From Macrothele yani (taxonomy: Eukaryota > Arthropoda > Arachnida > Araneae > Macrothelidae): a DNA stretch of 64,000 bases. Below are positions 21,207-32,278 of this stretch, piece after piece. Position numbers and translations under genes: made by a program. Numbering within the stretch: the first letter of the stretch is position 1; each line of letters opens with the position of its first letter. Where the stretch lies: contig CM077025.1 of assembly GCA_039090855.1 (NCBI GenBank), positions 97,940,489-98,004,488 on the forward strand, in the 5' to 3' direction. The notes beneath the pieces were generated by a model. It saw only the letters and a list, made by a program, of their open reading frames with translations. It made no database searches and was not told where the DNA came from.

Positions 21207-22637
21207 CACTATGTGAAAAAATTAGAAAAATATTTTCTTCATTGGAAAATAGAAATTAGCACTGATAAAACGCAAGCAATCATGTTCTCGTGTAAAACCC
21301 GAAACTATAACCCAGACTTTGAAATTAGACTGAATGGAAAAAAAATACCATGGGTAAAAGATGTAAAATATTTAGGTCTAACTACGGACCACAACTTAAA
21401 CTGAAACAAGCTCATCAAAGAAACCCTGTCGAAAGCCTTAAAACTCAAAGAGTGTCTCCAACCCCTAGTTAAAGATAAAAAATTTAGTAATGAAAATAAA
21501 ACCTTGCTCTGGAAAGCCTGTTTCAATCCCGTAATTACTTATGGCTGTCCTATATGGGGTAATTGCAAACAGCAACAACAACAACAACAACAAAAGCATA
21601 TCACATCATTCCAAAACAAAACCCTACGTACGATGGTGTACTTGATGGAAGAACCTCAAATAATGCTATCAGAAGCACGCTAAATATTAATTCTATTCAT
21701 CATACGATATATGAATCAGCAAAGAGGTACTACGAAAAAGCAAAGAATCACCCCAATCCACTTGTTAGAAAGGCCCTTGATTACACTGTCATTGAAACTG
21801 ACAGATATAAAAGGCCCAAAACTATATTGAACAAAGTTCCAGAAAAGAACCTAATTCATAGTTACCCACGCAAAAAAAAAAAAAAAATAATAATAATAAT
21901 AAAATAAAATAAAATAAAATAAAATAAAATAAATAGTAATTGGGACTAACTGCCATTTACGGATATTTTTATCATTTCAATGAAAAACAAAATTTTTAGC
22001 AAAAGTCAACTAGCAATGAAAAAGGAACAATCTCTCAGGCAATGGGAAAAAATCTCTTCTCTGATAGGCACAAGTCAAAAAGTGACAAGTCAAAAAGCCG
22101 ACTCCCGTTCGAAGACAGAGCCAACGATGTTTTGCTGATTGAGAGACCTAGAACTATTAATAATAATAATACAAAAAACTATTTCAATAATACTAATAAC
22201 TTTTAAACTGATAACTATAGGCAATAACTAGACAATTGCCTAGGTGCCTTGGAACTCCACCTGTATCTTTCAGGGGCGAAAGAGGGTCTAATGATTAAAC
22301 TGGACGTTTTTCTCTGTTTATTTTCCTGTGTGTGCTATGTTTTTCCTTTCAGGTTCCCTTTCCCCTGCCCTTTCTGCGTTTGCTACGGTGTGATGTTTGA
22401 TGCCGACGGGTCGCTTGAGTGGGATGTTTGCTGCAGGTAAGTATGTAGGTCAGCTTATAACTCCAATTCTTAACGGGAAACCGTTTACTCCTTCCACTCT
22501 TATTTTCTTCACTTTCCTTTTTCACTGTTCTATCAGGACAAACTGTTCCCGCATCTGTGCTTACTTCTATTTTCTCCTGCCAAAAGGCGCAGCACGCTGT
22601 GGGTTCAGGAACTAAACCTAAGGTAGGAATTCCAAGT
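21207..22637 (+). mobile_element. 5'-truncated LINE inserted in the satellite (1431 bp)
   Basis: The insert is flanked by a 15-bp direct repeat, AGTACACCTCCGGAA at 21,192-21,206 and 22,638-22,652. Removing one copy restores the satellite phase, so this is a target-site duplication of the kind made by target-primed reverse transcription. The insert has a reverse transcriptase C-terminal fragment, then an internal AAAATA-type repeat at 21,896-21,935, then about 700 bases of further sequence. The last part may be the LINE 3' end or DNA carried along. Confidence 0.78.
21213..22135 (+). pseudogene. LINE reverse transcriptase, C-terminal fragment
   Basis: The residues LHWKIEISTDKTQAIMFSCK and WVKDVKYLGLTTDHNLN match the end of the RT and thumb region of Jockey-like LINEs (NxxKTxxIxFS ... 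KYLGxxxD). Stops and frame changes follow, with further family-like pieces (LLWKACFNPVITYGCPIWG, then KITSFQNKTLRT-like residues). A CAA microsatellite at 21,571-21,595 lies inside. A later frame around 21,990-22,110 (QLAMKKEQSLRQWEKISSL) may be the C-terminus. Confidence 0.72.
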
Positions 22638-23160
22638 AGTACACCTCCGGAAAAATATACTAAAGTTTTGTCGCAATAGAAGCATTTTTAGTCAAGTTAT
22701 GAGGATAACAGCTGTGGAATAAATCTCGCTCCTGTGCCCTGACCTCTGACCCCATTTCGATTATATTAAACGGAATTGGTTCAGTATACCTCCGGAACAA
22801 CAGTATAAACTTTTGTCGCAATAGAAGCATTTTTAGTCAAGTTATGAGGATAAAGGCTGTGGAATAAATCTCGCTCCAGTGCCACGACCTTTGACTACAT
22901 TTCGATGGTATTAAACAGAACCGGTTTAGTACATCTCCGGAACAACATGAGGAAGTTTTGTCGCAATCGAAACATTTTTACGTAAGTTATGATGAATAAG
23001 GGCGATAAAACGGATCCCGCTCCTATGTCCTGACCTTTGACCTCTTTTCGTCCATTTTCAATAGGATTCCTTCCTAGGTTATCCCCTACCCCATATTAAA
23101 ATGTCATCGAAATCGAACCATTTTTACGCGAGTTATTGTGCGGATAGACAGACAGACAGA
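22638..23160 (+). repeat. 145-bp satellite, second block
   Basis: Continues the first block, with unit starts at 22,693, 22,838, 22,983 and 23,129 (again 145-146 apart). Divergence increases toward the end, where a CAGA microsatellite follows (23,145-23,160). Confidence 0.88.
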
Positions 23161-23179
23161 CGGACAAAGCTGGAACATA

Positions 23180-24061
23180 TACGCGTCTTCAACTTACGGT
23201 TGGAAAGCGTAAAAAACCAGGTCGGAGTGCAAGGCGTGTGGTCGTTAATGGCTACTGGATGCTCAAACTGAGCGGCTAGTTGGCCAAGAGACGTGCAATA
23301 CTTCGTCAGATTACCGATAATCTGAATTAGGGAACACGTCCGATGGCCTCTCAACATACAATTCGCCGCACATTACACCGTATGTTCTACAGAAGTATAC
23401 GGCTTGTCCGTTACCAAGTCCGATGGCCTCTCATCATACAATTCGCCGCACATTACACCGTATGGGCTACAGAAGTAGACGGTCTGTCCTTAAGCAGTTG
23501 TTATCTGCAGCAAACAATAAGAAACGCCTCCAGTTCGCTCAAGTACACAAGAATTGGACAGTAAATGAGTGGAAAAGGGTAGTGTGGTCCGAGAATCACG
23601 TTTTCCAACTACACCATGCAGACGAAAGTGTGAGGATACGAAGAGAGCAGCCCCATAGCATGGACCCACCCTGCATTGTCACTGCTCTTGAAGCTAGCGG
23701 AAGCAACTTTATGGTCTGGGGCACGAAGCAACTTTAGTGTCTGGTTTTCGTGGGAGTGCTTGGGCCCTTTAATTCGTGTGGAGAACCGTCTGACCTCCCA
23801 AAAGTACTAAAATATCGTTGCCGACCAAGCCCACCCTGTTATGTTGATGGTTTATCCAAATGGAGATTGATACTTTCAGCAGCACAATGCTCCATGCCTT
23901 GAGACCTTTCCTATGCTACGATGACCTCCTCAATCACCGGATCTCAATCAAATGGAGCATTTGTGGGTTGAAGTGAAAGTGCATTAGACAACTAGTTCCG
24001 CTGCCATCAGATATTCAAGAGCTCGAGGGTGCAATTCATCCCATTTCTGCTAATATACAGG
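23180..24061 (+). pseudogene. Tc1-like transposase remnant, left part (split by foldback element)
   Basis: Frames contain MASHHTIRRTLHRMGYRSRR (second helix-turn-helix region) and WTVNEWKRVVWSENHVFQLH (first catalytic region; the usual Ser-Asp-Glu reads Ser-Glu-Asn, so the aspartate is lost). VRIRREQPHSMDPPC follows, then the VMVWG-like box reads FMVWG. Further on, only frameshifted fragments are left. The segment at 23,339-23,418 is repeated at 23,419-23,498, an 80-base duplication in the helix-turn-helix coding region. The Tc1 end resumes after 27,658. Confidence 0.78.
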
Positions 24062-24071
24062 GGTGACAGAT

Positions 24072-24240
24072 CACTTTGTCCGTGTTCATTTCGTACACGC
24101 TCACTTCGTCCAGTTCATTTAGTCCAACGTTCACTTTGCCCACTGTTCACTTCTGTCCGCTGTTCACTTAGTCCAATGTTCACTTCGTCCACTGTTCATT
24201 TCGTCCACCGTTCATTTCGTCCACATTCATTTCGCCCTCC
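24072..24240. repeat. Terminal minisatellite array, left arm
   Basis: About nine units of the form GTTCACTTCGTCCACT occur, with variants CATTTCGTCC, CACTTAGTCC and CACTTTGCCC. They are the mirror of the right-arm array. Confidence 0.88.
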
Positions 24241-24505
24241 GAATGAATGGAATACTGTGAAAATTATCTGTTTTCATGGAGTTTTTATGATAGGTAGAAG
24301 AAAAAGTCAGCGGACATGCGTGTTTTTTTCCCTGTCTGAGTTTCTCGATTAAAATATAACGATTTTAAATCTTATTTAAAGTAAAACAAGGAACTTAACT
24401 TTGAAGAACTTTTTAACTGTTTTGTACGGTACGACGTCAATCACTATGGCATGACTCACGCTATGTTCATAAAAGGAGTATAAAGTGGGATTTTTTAATA
24501 ACACT

Positions 24506-25534
24506 GCACTTTTACTTAGGCACTAAATATATACATATGATGCTAAGTTATTAATATTTCTCTTTTACGTACTTAGGCACTAAATAATAATTACTATGCC
24601 TCATGCGTAGGCCCTTTTGACATTTTTTATTCTGCCGATGTCATATTCAAAATATATTATTATGATTTGATATTATTACCTTGATTTGATATGTAAATGT
24701 TATGTATCCACTCTCGGTAATCATATTGTGCTTTTACTGAGGCACGAAATATTAATTCATAAGCCCTAGGCTTAGGCCGTTTCAACAGTTTTTATTCTAC
24801 GGATGTCATATTCATAGCGTTTACATATCAACTCAAGGTAACATTATTGCACTTTTACTTAGGCACTAAATATATACATATGATGCTAAGTTATTAATAT
24901 TTCTCTTTTACGTACTTAGGCACTAAATAATAATTACTATGCCTCATGCGTAGGCCCTTTTGACATTTTTTATTCTGCCGATGTCATATTCAAAATATAT
25001 TATTATGATTTGATATTATTACCTTGATTTGATATGTAAATGTTATGTATCCACTCTCGGTAATCATATTGTGCTTTTACTGAGGCACGAAATATTAATT
25101 CATAAGCCCTAGGCTTAGGCCGTTTCAACAGTTTTTATTCTACGGATGTCATATTCATAGCGTTTACATATCAACTCAAGGTAACATTATTGCACTTTTA
25201 CTTAGGCACTAAATATATACATATGATGCTAAGTTATTAATATTTCTCTTTTACGTACTTAGGCACTAAATAATAATTACTATGCCTCATGCGTAGGCCC
25301 TTTTGACATTTTTTATTCTGCCGATGTCATATTCAAAATATATTATTATGATTTGATATTATTACCTTGATTTGATATGTAAATGTTATGTATCCACTCT
25401 CGGTAATCATATTGTGCTTTTACTGAGGCACGAAATATTAATTCATAAGCCCTAGGCTTAGGCCGTTTCAACAGTTTTTATTCTACGGATGTCATATTCA
25501 TAGCGTTTACATATCAACTCAAGGTAACATTATT
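24506..25534 (+). repeat. 343-bp higher-order tandem repeat (3 near-identical copies)
   Basis: GCACTTTTACTTAGGCAC starts at 24,506, 24,849, 25,192 and 25,535, exactly 343 bases apart each time. The three complete units look identical on reading; the fourth diverges after about 60 bases. Each unit consists of three diverged ~114-base monomers (GGCACTAAATA ... TTTTTATTCTGCCGATGTCAT ...), so it is a higher-order repeat built on an older monomer array. Confidence 0.9.
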
Positions 25535-27464
25535 GCACTTTTACTTAGGCACTAAATATATACATATGATGCTAAGTTATTAATATTTCTCTTTTTACTT
25601 ACTTAAGCACTAAATAATAATTACTAATTCTCATGCGTAGGCCCTTTTGACATTTTTTATTCTGCCGATGTCATTCAAAACGTTTACGTATCCACTCAAG
25701 GTAATCATATTGTGCTTTTATTGAGGTACGAAATATTAATTCATAAGCCCTAGGCTTAGGCCGTTTCAACAGTTTTTATTCTACGGATGCCATATTCATA
25801 TTGCTTACGTGTCAAGTCAGGGTAATAATATTGCGCTTCGCTCAGGCAGTAAATTTAATTTATTAGGCCCTAGGACTAACATTTTTTCACAGTTTTTATT
25901 CTGACCATGTGATATTTGTAACGTTCACGTATCAACTCAATTTAATTATACTGCGCTTTTACTTTGACACTAAATATTATTTCATAACCCAGGCCAATGC
26001 CTTTTTTACAGTATTATTCTACGGATGTCCTATTCATAACGTTTACATATCAAATTAAGGTAATAATAATGCGCTTCTGCGCAGTCATTAAATATTATTT
26101 CATAGGCCTGAGACCTAAGCTTTTTTTACATTGCTTATACTATGGATGTCATATTCATAATGTTTACATATCAAGTCATGGTAATAATATTGCGCTTTTA
26201 CTTAGGCGCTAAATATTAATTAACTGGCCTTTGGCTTAGGCGGTTTAACAGGTTTTAATCCGCAGATCTAATATTCATAAAATTTACATGACATAAAAAT
26301 TTAGTAATACTGCGCTTATTACTTAGACACTAAATATTAATTCATAGGCTTAAGGCCTAGAATTTAATATTTAGTATACCGATGTCCAAGGCCCTAGTAA
26401 TTAATATTTTATGGCTAAGTAAAATATCAATATTAAGAACTTGACATGTTATGCAAATACTATGAATACGTAGTGTAATGCCTTAAAAACTGTTAAAAAG
26501 GCCTAGGGCTTACTAATTAATGTTTAGAGCCGAAGTAAAGGTTCAATATTAATAACTTGACTTGATATGTAAGAGTTATGAATACAATGTAGTTAGAATA
26601 TAAACTGTGAAAAAGGCCTAGGCCAAGGGCCTGTGAGATAATATTTAGTGCCTGAGCAAAAGCGCAATATTATTACCTTGACTTGATACATAAACATAAT
26701 GAATATGACATCCGTAGAATAAATACTGTAAAAAAGGCCTAGGCCTAGGGATTATGAAATAATATTTAGTGACTGAGCAAATGCGCAGTATTATTACCTT
26801 GATTTGATATGTAAATGTTATGAATATGACGTGATTAGAATAAAAACTGTGAAAAAGGCCTAGGGCATATGAAATAATATTTAGTGCCTAAGTAAAAGTG
26901 CAATAATGTTACCTTGAGTTGATATGTAAACGCTATGAATATGACATCCGTAGAATAAAAACTGTTGAAACGGCCAAAGCCTAGGGCTCATGAATTAATA
27001 TTTCGTGCCTCAGTAAAAGCACAATATGATTACCGAGAGTGGATACGTAAACGTTTTGAATATGACATCGGCAGAATAAAAACGCATGAGGCATAGTAAT
27101 TATTATTTAGTGCCTAAGTACGTAAAAGAGAAATATTAATAACTTGGTATCTTATGTAAATATTTAGTGCCTAAGTAAAAGTGCTACGTTATTAAAAAAT
27201 CCCACTTTATACTCCTTTTATGAACATAGCGTGAGTCCTGTTATAGTGATTGACGTCGTACCATACAAAAGAGTTAAAAAGTTCTTCAAAACTAAGTTCC
27301 TTGTTTTACTTTAAATAACATTTAAAACGATTATATTTTAATCGAGAGACTCAGACAGGAAAAAAATCGCATGCAAGCAATGTCCGCTGACCTTTTCTTC
27401 TACCTATCATAAAAACTCCATGAAAACAGATAATTTTCACAGTATTCCATTCATTCGGAGGGCG

Positions 27465-27642
27465 AAATGAATGTGGACGAAATGAACGGTGGACGAAGTG
27501 AACATTAGACTAAGTGAACAGTGGACGAAGTGAACAGTGGACTAAGTGAACATTAGACTAAGTGAACAGTGGACAAAGTGAACGTTGGACGAAATGAACT
27601 GGACGAAGTGAGCGTGGACGAAATGAACACCGACGAAGTGAT
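27465..27642. repeat. Terminal minisatellite array, right arm
   Basis: About ten units of GTGGACGAAGTGAACA, with variants GACTAAGTGAAC and GACGAAATGAAC, are the reverse complement of the left array in roughly the same order. Confidence 0.88.
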
Positions 27643-27658
27643 AGGGTTCCTATACAGG

Positions 27659-27775
27659 TACTTCAAGCCACTTACCGACACTTAATAGAGTCTATACCAA
27701 GACGAATTCAAGCAGCTAACCAGGTGGTCATGATAATTTGATCAGTCACTGTGTGTGTGTGTGTGTGGGGGGGGT
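27659..27775 (+). mobile_element. Right end of the split Tc1-like element, with (GT)n
   Basis: Sequence following the foldback target duplication (GACACTTAATAGAGTC, then GGTGGTCATGATAATTTGAT) looks like the distal end of the Tc1 relic left of the foldback. GGTGGTCAT resembles the end of Tc1 terminal repeats. It runs into a (GT)n and G run at 27,753-27,773. Confidence 0.6.
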
Positions 27776-28111
27776 GAAAGAAATTAATGTAAAGCGATCG
27801 TGTTCTGATGTGATGTCACGAGATGTGTTAATTGGGCACGTGGCGGTTTTGAGGTCTTAAAAGTCAGCATTTTTCAAATCGCGGATTCATAGAGCTTTTG
27901 ATGTAAGCTCAGATGTCTCCGCCAGGCAATCTGAACTAAATGAAATAATTAATCTAGCCACGAAAACAGGGTTCTCGTACAAAAGTATTCTCAGCATCAT
28001 CAGAAAGACCAAAAACACGCTACGTGGAATATGCACTTATGAATTCATCGACCCAACTGCAATACTTGGGATCAATAGCATATATTCCAGGCGTTTCTTA
28101 CATCCTGAAAA

Positions 28112-28735
28112 ATGCCAACGCCCCCCAAAAAGATGGGACTCGGTGTGGGCATAAGGGCTCCAAAATCTTTATACAGCGTACTTTCAAAATTCTCTGAAAG
28201 ACCTCCGCTCACTAATGAAGCTGGTGTTTATGCCATTCCGCTATCATACCCTGACGATACGCAAAGATACATCGGAATGACAAAACGCTCGTTTGGATCC
28301 AGGATCAGAGAACACAAAAGACATGTAAAGGAAGGATGATCATCTACAGCCAGTGGCGTAGCCAGAAATTTTTAAAGGGGGGGGGGCGGTGGTCCATGGG
28401 TTTGGTTCATTCGTGAAAGCCTCGTATACACGTATATATCGCTTTAAATTCGTGCTCAGTCTTTCCTCAAGGGAGGGGTTCAAACCCACCCACCCCTGGC
28501 TACGCCACTGTCTACAGCTGTATCTAGAGAAGTGTGTTTCAAGTCCGCAGTTCCTATATGAGAAGGTATTAAAAAAATTAGCCCACTACTCTAACATAAA
28601 AGCAACAGCTTTCAGAGAATCTCTGATAATTACCACCAGCCGTGAAGCTTGCAACGACTGCGCCTCCCTGGAGTTACCAAAATTTCAGATCCAGAGCCTA
28701 AATTACCCCCCCCCCAAGACCCCTACGGGCCAAAA
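28112..28735 (+). pseudogene. GIY-YIG endonuclease domain of Penelope-like element (interrupted)
   Basis: The frame at 28,112-28,339 carries AGVYAIPLSYPDD, RYIGMTKRSFGSRIREHKR. This is the GIY...YIG pattern (here GVY and YIG) followed by the conserved arginine of the nuclease helix. The domain would cut target DNA for insertion. It breaks at a stop at about 28,337, and then a 160-bp MITE follows. The remainder of the protein resumes after the MITE (YLEKCVSSPQFLYEKVL, then ACNDCASLELPK). Confidence 0.8.
28351..28510. mobile_element. hAT-type MITE (160 bp) in the Penelope endonuclease
   Basis: The terminal inverted repeats are CAGTGGCGTAGCCAG and CTGGCTACGCCACTG. They are flanked by the 8-bp direct repeat TCTACAGC at 28,343-28,350 and 28,511-28,518. 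An 8-bp duplication and CAGTGGCG-type ends are typical of hAT non-autonomous elements. It contains a G run and no coding sequence. Confidence 0.9.
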
Positions 28736-29001
28736 TTAACACATCTCGTGACTTCAGAATCAGAACACTCACCGATGCGTATTTAATCATTTTTATGTAT
28801 CTCGTGTAACCATTGTCATATTTAAATTGTCAATGTCCTAGTATTTCAGTTTGTTTTACACTATTAGCCTTGAAAAAGCCATCCGTTGATGAGCGAAATC
28901 TTGGCAAATTGTAATTTTGATTTCTTACGCAGATAAAACGGATTATCACTTCAGTCGTAACTCTTAAAGGTCTCACAAAACCTCCAATTTGAGTATCTTT
29001 A

Positions 29002-29215
29002 AGCTCGCAGTGGTCTAAGCGCTGGCTTATGACCATACATCTGAGATGGGTCCAGGTTCGAATCCCGGTGAGGCATGGATGTTGTGCTTGTCTTACGGCC
29101 CTGGCTCTCTCCCTTCCCTCGTACCAGTGGCCCTAAATTAGGGACGGGCGACTGCTTACATCCCATTGAATTGCTCACGGGGTTGTTAAACCTCCAATCT
29201 AATACAAAAAATAAA
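29002..29215 (+). repeat. tRNA-derived SINE, family S, copy 2
   Basis: Head GCAGTGGTCTAAGCGCTGG, B box GGTTCGAATCCCGGTGAGG, body TGGCTCTCTCCCTTCCC and CCCTAAATTAGGGACGGG, tail TTAAACCTCCAATCT plus A-rich end. It is one of the best preserved copies. Confidence 0.88.
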
Positions 29216-31450
29216 AATCTTTAATTCCTACCTTACGCTGCATTTTCTTTCTCTTTTGTCCAACTTATGCAGAACAGTGAAACAATTAATTAAAAGAGCA
29301 ACCGATGGTTTTAAGATCGCGACACATGAAAGAAAAAAATATTTAATCTTCAATGTTGTTAACAACAATGACAAATTAAATTTTTATTATTAATTACACA
29401 AAAAACGATTTTGTGAAATAATTGTCTCAACTCCAAACAGTTTACTTGCTGAGCTGCAATAAATTTCAGAAACTCCTTTGAATTTTTTCCAGATATATTA
29501 CTCTTTCCAGTAGCAACGTTACTACCATTATTGCAGAATCAGGTGATGTTTAAAATATGTGTTGTATCATTCCCTCTAAAAATAAGAGCGAGTATTTCTG
29601 TACTTTAGCGGCGAGCTTTCCTGAGAGCATGTCTCCCGCAGTTTTTCGCGAAAAACTTTTTCGCTTAATAGTATTCACGACGAAATGGCAAATACTCAGC
29701 GTGATTTCAGAAAATCTAACAACATACGTGTGCGCACAAAGACGCGAATTCATAGAAATATCTTATTTAGTGGCGAAAGCTGGGACAGTGCAATGCGAAG
29801 GAAAGAAGCGGAGAGAAAAAAAAAAAAAGAAAAAAGAAGTTGAAAAAGATGGAGGGAAGCTGAAAAACATCATTGAATATAAAAACCGGAAAAAGATCGA
29901 CCTTTTCCATTGAAGTTTATTTTCTGCTTCTGGAGCTCCATCTTTAAAAGTAGCTCTTGCTGAGATTGGGTTATCCGTATCCACCAATCTCAGAGCTCTG
30001 GCACCCGCAGAAGAAAGAGAGCGACAGAAAGAGGAAACCAAAGAGGAGAAGCAGATAATATAAAAATGCATTTTTGATTCCATGCACTTGTCGCTCGCTT
30101 CTATTATGGGCCGTCCTCGAGATCTACCCACCCGTTTCGTTGGGAATCCATCTTATCTACCAGCCAAAAAATTCAAAGCTTTCTTGGAATTTGCAAGGTA
30201 TGTTGAACACGAAAGGACTCGGTGGTTATACACCCCTTCCCCTTCTTTCCCAATTCCTCCCCCATCGAGGGGGTGGCCTCTCTCGTGGGAAAACACTCCT
30301 TTTCCCATTTTTATTCCTCGGACTATTTCCTCGGAGCCATTCTCATATGCATTTCCTTTTTTGGCCTCCCCCGACATAACAGCTGCCCTCCCCGCCCTTT
30401 CCCCGGCTACCACCCAAACCATCTTTATCCTCTTTATTATTCCACTCGTAGCGGCGCCTTCTCCAGCATCGCAGCCGAGATTGGTTTTTCCGCATAAATG
30501 CCCTGAAATACGAAACGGAGAAACTTTAAGGAGGAGAGCATCTTGGACGTCAGGATAGTCTTCCTCTAGTGGCTTCGGATGCGAGAGGGTGAAGGGACAG
30601 TGATGGGGATGCGGAGAGTGGATGGCGCTAAAAGAGGTATGTAGTGTCAGCGAAAGGGGGAGGGAAGTGAGTTTCCCTATTATACAGTTAGGTATCTCAT
30701 CATAGGAGATATATCTGGCGGAGATTAGGAAATTTCACGCCACATCGGGTCGACGGCGCGAGCCAGGGCTCTCCTGGGAATCGAGCGTCGTGTGGTGTGG
30801 GATTACACATGAGCGAGCTCGGGAATGGCGCGAACATGCGTCAAATGGGAGGTGACATGTTTTCTGCGGTGCCAACGGGCACCATGCGGGGATTTGCCTC
30901 CTTGTTAGGTGGATGTCGCGCTGTGTGCGTGCGTGTGTGTGTACTTTAGGTTGAAAGCGAAAGCCACCAACCCGGGTGTACTCTTGGACGAAAGCAGCAC
31001 GAGAGAGAGAGAGAGAGAACGGCCAGCTTGGCTAGCTGTCCGTCGTAGGTAATTACGCTTTCCCGCGTTCCCCCTGTCCGTCCTGGCTTTTGCTGGATTA
31101 CGGAGTCTTTGCCCTTTAAGAGAATCAATGAGAGAAATTTGTCGCTTTTGCTGGCAATTACGTAGAGAAGATGGCTTCAGCCCGTACATCTTCCGCCACT
31201 CATCCAGCACGATCAAAACGGAGAAATTACCCATCACAAATTCAGTTTTGTAAATCTGACTAAACATTGGGACTAGACTTAATTAATCCTCCAGTCTCAG
31301 AACCTCGGAGCGAGCCTGCCTCATTCTTGTTAGTGGAAAGAACTGAAAGCTTAAGCAGTTTGCATTCTTTTGAATTCTTTAAACAGAGAGCAATGTATGA
31401 TTTTCAAAATAAGTACCAGGTGAGCACTCACCATGTAACATATAACCTTT
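29216..31450. other. No gene recognised; GC-richer middle part
   Basis: From about 29,900 to 31,250 the GC content is higher than around it. A C/T-rich frame (30,082-30,558, 158 codons, proline-rich) is open but has no family signature, and several other frames over the same DNA are open as well. Microsatellites: TGTG at 30,926-30,942 and GAGA at 31,001-31,018. Confidence 0.45.
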
Positions 31451-31454
31451 TTGC

Positions 31455-31532
31455 CCGTGGTGAGATTCGAACCTGCATCTTCCTACTCCTGAGCTACTGT
31501 TCTTCCAACTGAACTAATCCGACAAGGCTTAT
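31455..31532 (-). repeat. tRNA-like sequence
   Basis: Minus strand: TTAGTTCAGTTGGAAGAAC (A-box region) and GCAGGTTCGAATCTCAC (B box). The spacing fits a tRNA body, but the acceptor and anticodon stems do not pair well. I treat it as a tRNA pseudogene or SINE head, not a working tRNA. Confidence 0.55.
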
Positions 31533-31645
31533 CGCTTGCCTATGTGTTTTATAGTCATTGCCTTACAACCAGATTTTCCGCTTCCCACCTATTTTGACGT
31601 ACTACAGAGGTGAAAACATGTGTAAAATCTGCAGCGAGAAATTCT

Positions 31646-31718
31646 GTCCGCGTAGCTCAGTTGGGAGAGCGACTTACTCCTGAGTGAGGGGGCACGAATT
31701 TGATGTCCGTCGCGGATA
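31646..31718 (+). repeat. tRNA-like sequence
   Basis: GTCCGCGTAGCTCAGTTGGG followed by AGAGCGACTTACTCCTGAG and TCGCGGAT gives acceptor and D-arm pairing (TCCGCG with CGCGGA). The anticodon loop would be six bases and the T arm lacks GGTTCGA, so this is a tRNA-like relic related to the pair at 57.7 and 58.1 kb. Confidence 0.5.
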
Positions 31719-31760
31719 AACTTGTGTTTTCATACTGTTATTGGAGTACACCAAACTCTA

Positions 31761-31970
31761 CCGCTCCTGTGGCGCAGTGATCTAAGCTCTGGCTTCTGAC
31801 CATTCTTCCGAGATTGTTTCGAGTTCGAATCTCAGTAAGGCATGGATGTTGTGTTTGTCTTACGGCAATGGCTCTCTCCCGTTCCTGGAACCAGTAGCCC
31901 TAAATTAGGGACCGAGGACTGCTTATAGTCCATCGAGTTTTTCATGGTGGTTTTTAAACCCGAAAACAAA
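31761..31970 (+). repeat. tRNA-derived SINE, family S, copy 3
   Basis: Head GTGGCGCAGTGATCTAAGC, B box GAGTTCGAATCTCAGTAAGG, the same TGGCTCTCTCCC and CCCTAAATTAGGGAC body, and TTTTTAAACCC tail. Confidence 0.85.
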
Positions 31971-32083
31971 TATCAAATTCTGTTACCTTTTTCCAGAAAA
32001 AATCCGCCTAGCAGAAATTTTCATACTTAACGTTATGTATACTATTGATATATTCATATATTGTTGTTATTTTCAGTTGGTGT

Positions 32084-32278
32084 TCAACGACCACCTCGAG
32101 CAACACTAGGGAGGGGGGGGGAGATAAGCAGTCCCAGTCCCAAATTTGGGACTATTGGTTTCAGGGAGGAGAAGGGGCTAGAATCAAGGCGCTCCACCTA
32201 TACCTCGCCGGGACTCGAACCCAGACCTTACTTGGACAAATTGTCACAAGCCAGACCCCTCGGCCACTGGAGAGCCAC
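32084..32278 (-). repeat. tRNA-derived SINE, related family, diverged
   Basis: On the minus strand: GGGTTCGAGTCCCGGCGAGG (B-box region) near 32,215, AGTCCCAAATTTGGGACTG-like body near 32,140, and GGTCGTTGAAC tail. It shares order with family S but the body is diverged and a G run is inserted. Confidence 0.6.

Larger units (their letters stand above)
24062..27650. mobile_element. Foldback-type palindromic element (3589 bp)
   Basis: The element lies between an 8-bp direct repeat, TATACAGG at 24,054-24,061 and 27,651-27,658, inside a Tc1 relic. Its ends are inverted arrays of a ~16-20-bp unit, followed by an inverted unique-looking block (TTTTCATGGAGTTTTTATGA, and TAAAGTGGGATTTTTTAATA). The interior consists of ~114-bp monomers that face inward from both sides to a fold point near 26,390. 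The left arm is about 1 kb longer because of a 343-bp tandem amplification. There is no coding sequence, so mobilisation would need a transposase supplied elsewhere. Confidence 0.85.
27797..28775 (+). mobile_element. Penelope-like element, 3' part with inverted ends
   Basis: The block is bounded by inverted sequences sharing GTCACGAGATGTGTTAATT (27,817-27,835 and its reverse complement near 28,736-28,753). The frames between encode the C-terminal part of a Penelope-like protein: LNEIINLATKTGFSYKSIL, then ICTYEFIDPTAILG, then the GIY-YIG domain. Penelope-like elements often have complex terminal repeats, which may explain the inverted ends. The element is 5' truncated and frameshifted. Confidence 0.75.

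Noticed and set aside
22353..22436. Host exon with CAG|GTAAGT donor
   Set aside because: It lies inside a LINE insertion bounded by a 15-bp duplication. It cannot belong to a gene at this locus unless carried in, and the 28-residue peptide has no recognisable family.
30082..30558. 158-codon proline-rich frame as a gene
   Set aside because: Low complexity, no motif, and several other open frames lie over the same GC-richer DNA.
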